Positions 43,054 to 52,176 of a stretch of DNA of 64,000 bases are shown piece by piece. The notes under the pieces are model-generated. The model did not search any database, was not told the DNA's origin, and worked only from the letters and a program-made list of their open reading frames with translations. Position 1 is the first letter of the stretch; every line of letters starts with the position of its first letter. The translations under genes were made by a program, and so were the position numbers. Where the stretch lies: the NCBI RefSeq assembly GCF_900108945.1, contig NZ_FNYE01000035.1, positions 1 through 64,000 on the forward strand, given 5' to 3'. Source of the stretch: Paraburkholderia diazotrophica. GTDB lineage: Bacteria; Pseudomonadota; Gammaproteobacteria; Burkholderiales; Burkholderiaceae.

Positions 43054-44418
43054 ATGAAATCCACCGTTGCGCCCTCTTCCGTGCGCAAGACGCGCTTCAC
43101 GGAAGCGACGATCAGCCTTTTCGAGCGGACCATTCCCGATCCGTTCGTGCTGGCGATCCTGATTACGTTCATCGTCGCCGTGCTGTCCGCGATATTTGCA
43201 CCTCATGGATCGTTGGACAAACTGGTAAGCGGCTGGTACAAGGGCTTTTTCGATATTCTCACGTTCGCATTTCAGATCACGCTGGTGCTCGTGACAGGCC
43301 ATGCGTTCGCCCATGCGCCCGTCGTGCAGCGCGTATTCAAGTCTCTCGTCGCCGTTGCGCGCACGCCCGTGCAGGCCGCGACGCTCACCTTCGTACTGGT
43401 CGCCATCGCGTCGTTCTGCAACTGGGGTTTGGGGCTCGTGGTCAGCGCGCTGCTTGCACGTGAAGTCGCCAAACGCATGCGCGTCGATTTCGCATGGATC
43501 GTTGCGGCTGGCTTCTCCGGATGGGTCGTGTGGGCGAGCGGCATTTCGAGCTCCATCGCGCTCGCGCAGTCGACACCGGGCAGCGCGATGAACGTCGTGC
43601 AGAAAATCACCGGCGAAGTGCTGCCGTTCGGCGCGACCGTCTTCACCCGTTTCAACCTGGTGCCGACGATCGTCATGCTGCTCGCGATGCCGCTCGTTCT
43701 CGCATGGCTCAAGCCGCGCGACGAAGACGCCGTCCTGCTCGATACCGGCAAGCATCCCGATGCGCCGCTACGCGAGAAGCCCGAGGGCAAGCTGAGCTTC
43801 GCACGCTGGATCGAATATTCGTGGCTCGGCACGGCGTTCATCGGCGCCACCGGCATCGCGTTACTCGTGATCGCGCGGACTCAGCACATCGCGTTTTCGG
43901 GGGTCAACGCGGTGATCTTCGTGATGTTCATTGCGGGCGTGATCCTGCATGGCTATCCGCTGGCCTACGCCGATGCCGTGAAAAACGCCGCGAAACAGAC
44001 GGGTTCGATGATGCTGCAATACCCGCTCTACGGCGGGATCATGGGAATGATGGATGCGACGGGCTTGCCGAACGTCATTTCGCATTTCTTTATCGCCATT
44101 TCCAGCGCGCATACGCTGCCGTTCTGGAGCTACGTGTGCTCGCTGATCGTGACGTTCTTCATTCCGAGCGGCGGCGGTCACTGGGCGGTGCAAGGACCGT
44201 TCGTCGTGCCGGCGGCCGTCGCGCTGCATGCATCGGTTCCGGCAACGACGATGGCTGTCGCGATGGGCGAGCAGGTGTCGAACATGATGCAGCCGTTCTG
44301 GGCCGCCCCTGTCGTCGCGATGGCGGGCATCGGTGTGCAGCGCGTGCTCGGCTTCACGGTGATGACATTCGCCGTCGGCGTGCTCGTCTACGGCGCGGCC
44401 TTGCTGCTTCTCGTCTGA
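43054..44418 (+). CDS. Short-chain fatty acid transporter, AtoE family
   Basis: A 454-residue membrane protein with ~12 helices. 'ERTIPDPFVLAILITFIVA', 'FQITLVLVTGHAFA' and 'PSGGGHWAVQGPFVV' are blocks of E. coli AtoE, which imports short-chain acids. The start ATG at 43054 follows CCGGAGA. It is likely the uptake protein of the LysR-controlled CoA pathway, 87 bases behind the lactonase gene. Confidence 0.88.
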   Translation: MKSTVAPSSVRKTRFTEATISLFERTIPDPFVLAILITFIVAVLSAIFAPHGSLDKLVSGWYKGFFDILTFAFQITLVLVTGHAFAHAPVVQRVFKSLVAVARTPVQAATLTFVLVAIASFCNWGLGLVVSALLAREVAKRMRVDFAWIVAAGFSGWVVWASGISSSIALAQSTPGSAMNVVQKITGEVLPFGATVFTRFNLVPTIVMLLAMPLVLAWLKPRDEDAVLLDTGKHPDAPLREKPEGKLSFARWIEYSWLGTAFIGATGIALLVIARTQHIAFSGVNAVIFVMFIAGVILHGYPLAYADAVKNAAKQTGSMMLQYPLYGGIMGMMDATGLPNVISHFFIAISSAHTLPFWSYVCSLIVTFFIPSGGGHWAVQGPFVVPAAVALHASVPATTMAVAMGEQVSNMMQPFWAAPVVAMAGIGVQRVLGFTVMTFAVGVLVYGAALLLLV

Positions 44419-44515
44419 AAACCGCCTGCCTGTTCGCGACATGGGTGACGACGGGCCCACCGCTTGCGGCATGCGACGAGGTAAGTCTGCATACGTCGCG
44501 AGAAGGGAGATCGAC

Positions 44516-45853
44516 ATGGCCAGGGTCATCGAAACGAGGCTGATTGCACAAGCACCTGACGCCCTTTGGAGAGAGATCGGCCGGTTTGGCGCCGTCGGCC
44601 TATGGCACCCGATGCTGTCCAGGGTCGAGAGCGAAGGCGAGCACGAAGGCGGTCTGCGCATGGCTGAGGGCAAGGACGGCAGCCGGCAGATCGAGCGCCT
44701 GGTCAAGACAGACTCGGAGCGGCACTTCTATCGTTACAGGATGGAATTCACGCCGATGCCCGTTCGCGACTATGTCGCCGAGTTCCGGATCGATGCCAAT
44801 GCGGACGGCACGAGCACGGTCGTCTGGTCCGCGGAATTCGCGCCGCTGTCGGACGACGAGGGAACGACCAACGTGATCAGCGGCTTTCTGAACGCCGGCC
44901 TCGACAACATTGCGACGCTGTACGGCAACGCGCCGATCGCGGATCAGGGACGCACTCGCACAACGCAACGCAATTTTTTCACTTGCCGCACGAAAGAACT
45001 CGAAGTGGCCTACGAGGTATCGGGCCCGGCTGACGGACGGCCGCTCGTGCTGGTACACGGCTGGCCGGACGACGTCACGTGTTGGGACAAGACGATCGCG
45101 CGGCTCGGTGACAGGGATTTGCGGATTTACGCGCCATATCTGCGCGGATCAGGCCCGACACGTTTCCTCGCTGACAGCACGATGCGCAGCGGCGCGATCG
45201 CTGCACTGACGCTCGATCTAACGGAGTTCCTGGATGTGCTGGACCTGAAGAACGTCGTACTGGCCGGCTATGACTGGGGCGCGCGCGCCGCCTATGGCGT
45301 CGCTGCGCTGTTCCCCGACAGACTGACAGGCATCGTCGCCGCCGCGGCGGGCTACGCGACCGCGATTCCTCCAGCCGAAATGCCCTATGAGTTGGCGCAC
45401 GCGTACTGGTATGAGTGGTACGTCGCAACGACATACGGACACAGGGCTTACCGCGACGACCGCGAACGGCTATGCAGATACCTGTGGGAAAGCTGGTCGC
45501 CTGCGTGGCCGGACAGGGACACGGAGTTCGACGCGATGGCGGGCTCCCTCAACAATCCGGACTGGGCCGACATCAGCCTTCACGCTTATCGGCAGCGCTG
45601 GCACGACGCCGCCGGCGCAAACGGGCACGAAGAGGTTGAGCGACGGCTGGCGGAGTCTCCCACGATCCGTATCCGGACGATCATGCTTCAGGGTGCGGAG
45701 GACGGGGACAATATGCCTGTCACGTCCGAAAACAAGGAACGCTACTTTTCGGGCGGCTATGAACGGCGCCTGCTCCCCGGCGTCGGTCACTTCGTCCCGC
45801 GCGAAGCGCCCGATGACTTTGCCGACGCGATATGCGCGGTTGCAAAGCGCTGA
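44516..45853 (+). CDS. SRPBCC domain fused to alpha/beta hydrolase
   Basis: A 445-residue fusion. Residues ~1-145 form an SRPBCC/polyketide-cyclase-like ligand-binding domain ('RVIETRLIAQAPDALWREIGR', ending near 'LDNIATLYGN'). The rest is an alpha/beta hydrolase resembling epoxide hydrolases: oxyanion 'VHGWPDD', nucleophile Asp253 in 'GYDWGAR', and a His near the end in 'GVGHFVP'. GGGAG lies before the start at 44516. One chain could bind a hydrophobic substrate and hydrolyse it. It lies 97 bases after the AtoE-type gene and could belong to the same operon. Confidence 0.82.
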   Translation: MARVIETRLIAQAPDALWREIGRFGAVGLWHPMLSRVESEGEHEGGLRMAEGKDGSRQIERLVKTDSERHFYRYRMEFTPMPVRDYVAEFRIDANADGTSTVVWSAEFAPLSDDEGTTNVISGFLNAGLDNIATLYGNAPIADQGRTRTTQRNFFTCRTKELEVAYEVSGPADGRPLVLVHGWPDDVTCWDKTIARLGDRDLRIYAPYLRGSGPTRFLADSTMRSGAIAALTLDLTEFLDVLDLKNVVLAGYDWGARAAYGVAALFPDRLTGIVAAAAGYATAIPPAEMPYELAHAYWYEWYVATTYGHRAYRDDRERLCRYLWESWSPAWPDRDTEFDAMAGSLNNPDWADISLHAYRQRWHDAAGANGHEEVERRLAESPTIRIRTIMLQGAEDGDNMPVTSENKERYFSGGYERRLLPGVGHFVPREAPDDFADAICAVAKR

Positions 45854-45998
45854 ATAAGGGGAATCCATCTCCTTCTGCAATGCAGGCCAATAGCGGCCCG
45901 AGGAGCGCTGCGTGCTCGAACGCCTTTGCAGAAGCAATGAAGGCCGGTGTGCCTATCGTCGCGATCCGTTGCAGCACTCAGCAGATCGTACGCACCGA

Positions 45999-46817
45999 CT
46001 AGCCGCGACGCGCCGATGCATCGAAACGGTCTTCGAGGAGGTCGATGTATCGCTGAACCGACGACGCAACGGCCGCCTTGCCATCGGCTTCGATTTCGGC
46101 ATGACGAAAGCTGCCGTACACGCTCTCATACTCGAAACCGTCGAGCAGCGCCGCCATCGAGCGAACGGTCGAGCCGGACAGCGGCAGATAGTTCGGATAG
46201 CTATACATGAACGAGACGTGCGAGCGGTCTGGCGTCACCTGCAGAATATCGCCCGACAGGAGCGTTCCTGCTCCCGAGTTCCAGTGAAGCACGGAGCCTC
46301 CCGGGAAATGGCCGCCGAGTCGCAGCAAGGTCATGTCCGATGTAATGGGCAGCGTATCGCCACGCCAGAACTGCACTGCATCGCTATGGCAAACGACCCA
46401 CTGCCGGTCGGCTTCGTGGGCCCATACCGTGCAATCGAATGCGCGAGCCCACTCCGACATCGTCGAGTAGTAGTGCGGATGCGAAATCGCAATCGCCTTC
46501 AGGCCGCCAAGCGCATGAATGAGGTCGACGGTCGCGCCGTCCAGCAGCGCGATGCAGTCCCACAGCACGTTGCCTTCATCGGTTCGCGCCAGCAATGCCC
46601 GCTGTCCGATGCCGAACGTCGGTTCCATCCGGATTTCGAACAGATCGCTCCGCAATGCGCGCCAGGCGTTGGCGTGACTTTGACGGAGCGAATCCAGCGA
46701 CGTCCAGGCCTGGCCCGATGGCGGAATAAACTGCCTGACGTCTTCACAAATCAGACACCGCTCCCGTCGATCGGTCTCGGGGTACTGCGTGCCACACGTT
46801 TCGCAGATTCGTTTCAT
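45999..46817 (-). CDS. MBL-fold metallo-hydrolase with N-terminal zinc ribbon
   Basis: A 272-residue protein. The first ~25 residues hold 'CETCGTQYP' and 'CLICEDVRQ', a four-Cys zinc ribbon. The rest is a metallo-beta-lactamase fold of a reduced type: 'AISHPHYYSTMSEWA' replaces the usual HxHxDH with H-P-H-Y-Y-S, then 'LLRLGGHFPGGSVLHW' and 'LLSGDILQV' with the second-metal Asp. GGAGG fixes the start at 46817. Loss of the third motif residue (DH to YS) suggests an altered or mononuclear metal site. The substrate is unknown. Confidence 0.8.
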   Translation of the reverse strand: MKRICETCGTQYPETDRRERCLICEDVRQFIPPSGQAWTSLDSLRQSHANAWRALRSDLFEIRMEPTFGIGQRALLARTDEGNVLWDCIALLDGATVDLIHALGGLKAIAISHPHYYSTMSEWARAFDCTVWAHEADRQWVVCHSDAVQFWRGDTLPITSDMTLLRLGGHFPGGSVLHWNSGAGTLLSGDILQVTPDRSHVSFMYSYPNYLPLSGSTVRSMAALLDGFEYESVYGSFRHAEIEADGKAAVASSVQRYIDLLEDRFDASARRG

Positions 46818-47063
46818 CGGGATTTCCTCCTCGGTTCTGTCCGCGCAATCCGTTGATACGCTTCGTTTGACTTCGTTTAGCTTCGGGAGCCGAAGCACCA
46901 ATCGCAATGCGTCGCACGCTGTCGTGCATCGAATGAACGCAGCATTGGCTATGCCGCGTCCACATCTTCTGAACCGACGAAACGGAAACGGCTTCTCCTT
47001 GGCCGTCCCCGCAGCGAAGCCGGTCACAACTCGCCGACCGTCAAAATCGAAGTAACCCGCGCG
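46818..47063. other. Divergent intergenic region
   Basis: Part of the 429-base gap between the MBL hydrolase (minus) and the Na/Pi transporter (plus). CTTCGTTT occurs twice (46861-46880), then the sigma-54-like promoter starts at 47064. No ORF is supported here. Confidence 0.4.
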
Positions 47064-47079
47064 TGGCCTGAAACTTGCA
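47064..47079 (+). promoter_or_regulatory. Sigma-54 (RpoN)-type -24/-12 promoter
   Basis: TGGCCTGAAACTTGCA matches the RpoN consensus TGGCAC-N5-TTGCA in the TGGC and TTGCA elements, and the invariant GG and GC are exactly 10 bases apart. It lies 168 bases upstream of the Na/Pi cotransporter gene on the same strand. Confidence 0.55.
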
Positions 47080-47246
47080 CAAATACAGCGGCAACCACCG
47101 GGGCTTGCGAGAGGAAGTCGCGCCGATGCTCCCCGGGGTTCCCGTTCAGCCGGTAACGGTTCAGACTCCGATGTGAACGCAGGCCAGACGCGACACGCGT
47201 AGCAAGAGGCACATGACCCGTCGTTCGGCACGGAGGGCGCAGAATC

Positions 47247-48908
47247 ATGACATTGACGTTCACCCTGATCGATCTGGCCGGGTCCGTCGCGCTGCTGCTG
47301 TGGGGTACCCACATGGTGCAGACGGGCATCCAGCGCGCCTTTGGTGCCAGCCTTCGCTCTCTGCTCGGTCGGGCCCTGCACGGGCGACTGGGCGCATTCC
47401 TGGCCGGAATGGGTATCACCGCTGCCTTGCAGAGCAGTACGGCGACGGGACTCATGACGGCCGGCTTCACTGCAGGCGGCCTCGTCGAACTGGTCCCCGC
47501 GCTCGCTGTCATGCTTGGCGCGAACGTCGGCACGACACTGATCGTCCAGTTGATGTCGTTCAACGTTGTCACGGCCTCGCCGGCACTGATACTCGCCGGC
47601 GTATTGATGTTCCGGAAGGCGTCAACCACACGGGCACACGATCTGGGCCGCGTCCTGATCGGCCTGGGCCTGATGCTGCTCGCGCTGCACCAGTTGCTAG
47701 GCCTGTTCACGGACTACGAGGACGCGCCCAGTTTACGCATGCTGCTGGGCGCCGCATCCACCGTGCCGCTGGTCGATGTGCTGCTGGCGGCAGGTCTCAC
47801 CTGGGCTGCGCATTCGAGCGTGGCGATCGTCCTGTTCATCATGTCGCTGTCTGCGCAGAATGTGGTGCCGCCCGATGCTGCGTTCGCATTGGTGCTGGGC
47901 GCGAATCTCGGCACGGCCATCAACCCGTTGCTGGAGGGGGCGACCGCAAGCGATCCGGCGTCGAAGCGGCTACCGGTGGGTAACCTGCTGTCCCGGGCCG
48001 TAGGCGTCGTGTTGGCGCTCGCCGCAATCGGGCCGCTTGGCCGGTTCATGGTCACGATCGAACCGGACAACGCCCGGGTGGTGGCCGATTTCCATACGCT
48101 CTTCAACCTGGTGCTCGCGTGCCTGTTTCTGCCGGTGCTGTCCCCGTACGCGCGACTGCTCGGCCGGCTGCTGCCCCAGCGCGCGGCCCCCACTGACCCG
48201 TCGCGCCCACTGTATCTGGACCCGGCTGCACTGCAGATTCCCATGGTGGCGCTTGGCAATGCCGCTCGTGAGGCGCTGCGTCTGGCCGACGTGCTCGGCG
48301 ACATGCTGGCGGGCGCTCGCGCGGCGCTGGTAGATGGCGATCGCAAACTGATTGTGGAAACCCGGCAGCGCGATGACATCCTGGACCACCTGAATACCGC
48401 GATCAAGACTTACCTGACATCGCTCGATCACGAACAACTTGCTGAAAACGATCTTCGGCGGGTGCATGAGATTCTCACCTTCGTTATCAACATCGAGCAG
48501 GCTGGCGACGTAGTGGATCTGAACCTGCTCCCGCACGCAACCAAGCGCGTGAAGCGCGGACTCGCATTTTCAAAGGAAGGGGAAGCGGAACTGCTGGCCA
48601 TGCTGGATCGCCTGATGGCCAATCTGCGTACGGCCGCCTCGCTGTTCATGACGGAGGACACACGTGCGGCTCGCATGCTGGCGGACGAGAAAGTGACCTT
48701 CCGGGAAGCGGAATCTACCGCGACCGCTTCGCACTTCGAGCGCCTTCGCTCCCGTCGCATCGACACCGCGCAGACCAGCGCACTGCACCTCGATCTGCTC
48801 CGCGACCTGAAACTGATCAATTCGCACATCGTGGCCGCCGCCGCGTACCCGGTCCTCGAACGCACGGGCGCGCTGTTGCCCAGCCGGATTGCCGCAAACG
48901 AGATGTGA
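47247..48908 (+). CDS. Na+/phosphate cotransporter family protein with PhoU-like tail
   Basis: A 553-residue protein of the NptA/YjbB family. The membrane half carries the two inverted repeats with 'ALQSSTATGLMTAGF' and 'AAHSSVAIVLFIMSL', equivalent to the QSSS motifs that bind Na+ and phosphate. From residue ~335 on the chain is soluble and helical, like PhoU ('AREALRLADVLGDMLAGAR', 'RDDILDHLNTAIK'). It imports or exports phosphate. The sigma-54-like promoter upstream suggests control by an enhancer-binding regulator. Confidence 0.9.
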   Translation: MTLTFTLIDLAGSVALLLWGTHMVQTGIQRAFGASLRSLLGRALHGRLGAFLAGMGITAALQSSTATGLMTAGFTAGGLVELVPALAVMLGANVGTTLIVQLMSFNVVTASPALILAGVLMFRKASTTRAHDLGRVLIGLGLMLLALHQLLGLFTDYEDAPSLRMLLGAASTVPLVDVLLAAGLTWAAHSSVAIVLFIMSLSAQNVVPPDAAFALVLGANLGTAINPLLEGATASDPASKRLPVGNLLSRAVGVVLALAAIGPLGRFMVTIEPDNARVVADFHTLFNLVLACLFLPVLSPYARLLGRLLPQRAAPTDPSRPLYLDPAALQIPMVALGNAAREALRLADVLGDMLAGARAALVDGDRKLIVETRQRDDILDHLNTAIKTYLTSLDHEQLAENDLRRVHEILTFVINIEQAGDVVDLNLLPHATKRVKRGLAFSKEGEAELLAMLDRLMANLRTAASLFMTEDTRAARMLADEKVTFREAESTATASHFERLRSRRIDTAQTSALHLDLLRDLKLINSHIVAAAAYPVLERTGALLPSRIAANEM

Positions 48909-49127
48909 TCGAAAGGACGCGGACTCATACCGCGCTGCACTTGACGGTCGGCCCAGATAGCGCCCGGATCTCTGCGTCCGAACCCGCACCGATCGACCTT
49001 GAAGCGCGCACAACAGCGACAACTGCGATGCCGTGAGCGGGAACAGCCCTTGCTGTCGGTTTCGCATCCTCCTCCGGTATACATTTCGATGCCAACACCT
49101 CGAGACGTTTGCGCCGAGCGTACAGAT

Positions 49128-50540
49128 ATGAACTTCGAAGCGGGCATGGCCTTGACTGATGCAGGCATCCGCGCGGCGCACCGCGAATCGCTGATTACCA
49201 GCGAGCTCTCATCGCGAGCAAGCCGCCGTCCGAACCATGGGGCTGAGGCCAAAGTCCTGAGACGCCTTGCCCGCGCGCTGGCCACATCCGACGCGGCCAT
49301 GCTCGACACGCTGGCATCGGAGGCTGCTCGTTTGTGCCGGGCCGGCAGCGCCGGCATCAGCGTGCTGGAGTCGCCGCCCGGCAGGCCGGCGAGTTTTCGA
49401 TGGGCGGCCCTCGCTGGCCATTGCGCGCCGCTTCTCAACACCTATCGCCCTTTCGACGACAGTGTCTGCGGTGTCACGCTGGCCATGGGCAAGCCCGAGC
49501 TGTTCAGGACGCCACAGCGTTACTTCTCGTCGATAGAAGCCGTGTCGCCGCCCGTCGTCGAAGCGCTGCTTGTTCCCATTCCCGTCGGTGAAGGCCCCTG
49601 GGGCGCGATCTGGGTGATGTCCCACGATGAGAACGCCCGCTTCGATGCCGAAGACCTGCGTTTGCTGACGAGTCTTGCGGACTTCACGGGTGCCGCAATG
49701 CAGGTGGCCCGAATGCAGGCGCTGGCAGAAAAACGGGCAACGGAAGCAGAAGAGGCCCAGCAAGCACTACGTCTTGCCGAAGAGCGCACCTACAAGTTCA
49801 TCGCAATCCTCAGCCACGAGCTCAGAAGCCCCATTGCGCCCGTCGTTTCTTCTCTTGATGTTCTTGGACGCCTCGAGACCACCAGCTCGGCGGCGACGCG
49901 CGCTCTCGATATCGCGCAAAGGCAGATGGGACGACTGCAACGGCTGATCGATGACTTGCTCGACGCGTCTCGCATCCGCCACGGCAAGGTCGAAGTAAAA
50001 ATGGGCACATGCCAGCTTGCTGACATCGTGTGGGATGCCGTGCACGCGGTGCAGCCTGCAATCGAGGCGCGCAAGCATCAGCTGACGGTTCATTCTCCGT
50101 CCGAGCCTGTAATCCTGCACGCAGACGCGGCCCGTCTGACCCAGGTGCTCGTGAACCTGCTCACCAATTCCGCCAAGTACTCGCCTGACGGCAGCCATAT
50201 TGAACTCGCCGCTGTCGTCGAACACGCATCGGAGAGCGACGGCATGACACCCACAGGTTCAGTCCGCTTTACCGTGACGGACAACGGATACGGTATTCCT
50301 GCCGACAAGCTGCCCTACGTGTTCGACATGTTCACCCAGCTCGACTCGCGGCCTCCGTCAGTGGATTCGGGGCTCGGAATAGGACTCGCGCTTGTCAGAT
50401 ATCTGGTCGAATGCCACGGCGGGACGGTCACCATTGCAAGCGGCGACGGACGGACAGGCACATCGGTAACGGCCATGCTTCCAGTTCTCGAACGGCTTCA
50501 GGTTATCTCGCCGCCCGCGCGGGCGGGACAGTGCGAATGA
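49128..50540 (+). CDS. GAF-domain sensor histidine kinase
   Basis: A 470-residue soluble kinase: GAF domain (residues ~50-190, 'SAGISVLE', 'VLLVPIPVGEGPWGAIWVM'-like), a short coiled coil, HisKA with His230 in 'LSHELRSP', and HATPase_c with 'NLLTNSAKYSPDG', 'DNGYGIP' and 'GLGIGLALVRYL'. An in-frame ATG at 49089 is an alternative start; neither has a strong ribosome site. No receiver is attached; the two single response regulators 0.8-2 kb downstream are natural partners. Confidence 0.87.
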   Translation: MNFEAGMALTDAGIRAAHRESLITSELSSRASRRPNHGAEAKVLRRLARALATSDAAMLDTLASEAARLCRAGSAGISVLESPPGRPASFRWAALAGHCAPLLNTYRPFDDSVCGVTLAMGKPELFRTPQRYFSSIEAVSPPVVEALLVPIPVGEGPWGAIWVMSHDENARFDAEDLRLLTSLADFTGAAMQVARMQALAEKRATEAEEAQQALRLAEERTYKFIAILSHELRSPIAPVVSSLDVLGRLETTSSAATRALDIAQRQMGRLQRLIDDLLDASRIRHGKVEVKMGTCQLADIVWDAVHAVQPAIEARKHQLTVHSPSEPVILHADAARLTQVLVNLLTNSAKYSPDGSHIELAAVVEHASESDGMTPTGSVRFTVTDNGYGIPADKLPYVFDMFTQLDSRPPSVDSGLGIGLALVRYLVECHGGTVTIASGDGRTGTSVTAMLPVLERLQVISPPARAGQCE

Positions 50541-50749
50541 CCTGACGAAACATGCCCGTCGCCGCTCCGGCATGCCTGATCGGAAGCGTCGGCTGTCGTC
50601 GCGCAATGCGAGTCTGCACTCGCATCCATCACACGCGAAGAGATACACGCCGAATACTCTTGCACTGAACGGCCTTGGCAATCGAGTGGACCATCGATTC
50701 GCTCGCGGCATGCGGACTGCTGCATTCCGTATAAGCCGGAGAAATTGCC

Positions 50750-51223
50750 ATGAAGCATCGCGCCACCGTTTTGTGCATCAGACAGGACTGTCTATTACTG
50801 GTCGCTAAACGGGGCGGCCGGTGGGCCATACCTGGCGGTCGCAGGAAACGCGACGAGGTGCTGTCGCGCGCGGCGGCACGCGAGCTTTGCGAGGAGACGC
50901 AACTGACGGCGTATCGCGTCGATTATCTTTTTCAGTTCTGGGGAGCACACACGCGGCACTTTGTTTTTGCTGCGCAACTGTCGCCCGGTGCCGAGGCAAG
51001 GCCCGACAACGAAATCGCCCGATGCAGATGGGTCAAGCTGCGCGACGTGAGCCGACTGCCCGCGAGCATTCCAACAAAAGCTATCGTTCAATATCTGCTG
51101 CGTTCGCGGAGCTCTCTGCATCGCTTACAGTGGATCGCCGAAGAATACGAAAACGACCCGCTGACCGAGGAGCCGCTGGAGGCACACGATGCCTCGCACG
51201 ACGTCAGTGCGCCGACGGTCTGA
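50750..51223 (+). CDS. Nudix hydrolase
   Basis: A 157-residue Nudix protein. Residues 30-52 form the Nudix box (G30, E36, R44-E45, E48-E49) with the usually conserved penultimate Gly replaced by Gln51. It hydrolyses nucleoside diphosphate-linked compounds; the substrate is not evident. The N-terminus (MKHRATVLCIRQDCLLLVAKRGG) matches the small 'DIPP-like' or ADP-ribose type. It lies between the GAF kinase and the response regulators. Confidence 0.87.
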   Translation: MKHRATVLCIRQDCLLLVAKRGGRWAIPGGRRKRDEVLSRAAARELCEETQLTAYRVDYLFQFWGAHTRHFVFAAQLSPGAEARPDNEIARCRWVKLRDVSRLPASIPTKAIVQYLLRSRSSLHRLQWIAEEYENDPLTEEPLEAHDASHDVSAPTV

Positions 51224-51296
51224 CGAGCATCGCACGGCGGGCCTCGTGAAAGCCATCATGCCAAACGTCATTGCTCAGCGGCGGCGCGGCCAGCGC

Positions 51297-51968
51297 TCAC
51301 GGTTTCCCGCGAAAGACTGCTGCGGCATTGCCGGATGACATGTGCTCCAACCGGATGAGCGTCGCAACGCTGACACGCAGGCAGTCGCATAGCTGCTCCG
51401 CGACTTCCGAATTGACGCTGAGGCTGTGAAGCCTGTGCAACCGTTCCTCCTGAGCCTCGAGCAACTGCATGCCCCGGTAGATGTGGCGCAGGAGTTCCCG
51501 CGTCGCCCGGGTATCTGCTTCTTCTCGTGCAATCGTCAACGGCACATCGACTGGCTGTCGACGGGCGCCCTCGTTCGCCGACACAGCAGCTGTTTCCCAT
51601 GCCATCGTGTCGCTTGCGCAGGCGTCGGCGGTAAGCTCATCGAGCAACGGCAGCAGTTCCGACGGCGTCACAGGTTTTCGCAGCATAGCCGACACAGCGA
51701 TACTGGGAACGTTCACGAGCGCCGACATCAGAACGATTGGTATCTGCGCAAATCGCGGCATGGTCCTGATTCTGCGAACCATCTCGACGCCATTCATCGA
51801 TGGCATCGTCACGTCGGAAACGATGGCATGCGGACGGACGTCGGGCAAAAGACGCAAGGCGTCCATCCCGTCACGCGCGACGATTACATCGTGCCCTGCC
51901 ACTTCAAGCGCAGTGCCGAGAGCGTCCCGCACGTTAACATCGTCGTCGACCAGTAGGATGCGAGTCAT
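51297..51968 (-). CDS. Response regulator with C-terminal helical domain
   Basis: A 223-residue protein. The receiver domain (residues 1-118) has the acidic triad start 'LLVDDD', phospho-acceptor Asp52 in 'VSDVTMP' and Lys in 'LRKPVTP'. The ~100 residue C-terminal part is helical ('REEADTRATRELLRHIYRGMQLLEAQEERLHRL') and matches no DNA-binding domain I know. It is perhaps a protein-interaction output. It is divergent from the second response regulator, with ~210 bases between. Confidence 0.82.
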   Translation of the reverse strand: MTRILLVDDDVNVRDALGTALEVAGHDVIVARDGMDALRLLPDVRPHAIVSDVTMPSMNGVEMVRRIRTMPRFAQIPIVLMSALVNVPSIAVSAMLRKPVTPSELLPLLDELTADACASDTMAWETAAVSANEGARRQPVDVPLTIAREEADTRATRELLRHIYRGMQLLEAQEERLHRLHSLSVNSEVAEQLCDCLRVSVATLIRLEHMSSGNAAAVFRGKP

Positions 51969-52176
51969 GCAGATGGCTTCAACCCGGGTGAACGGTTTCG
52001 CGCATGTTTTGTTCCTGGCCGTGTCGCGTTGCCCTCGCGTAAACTCGGCATGGTGCCCTGAACGGCCGGCGTGGCGCGGCTTTGTACGTTTTACGCTGTC
52101 GGCAGAAAATATTCGTGCTCCGCAGTCCCTGGGTTGTGCGCTGCCGCTCTCAGGAAATGGGAATAGCAGATGCTCC

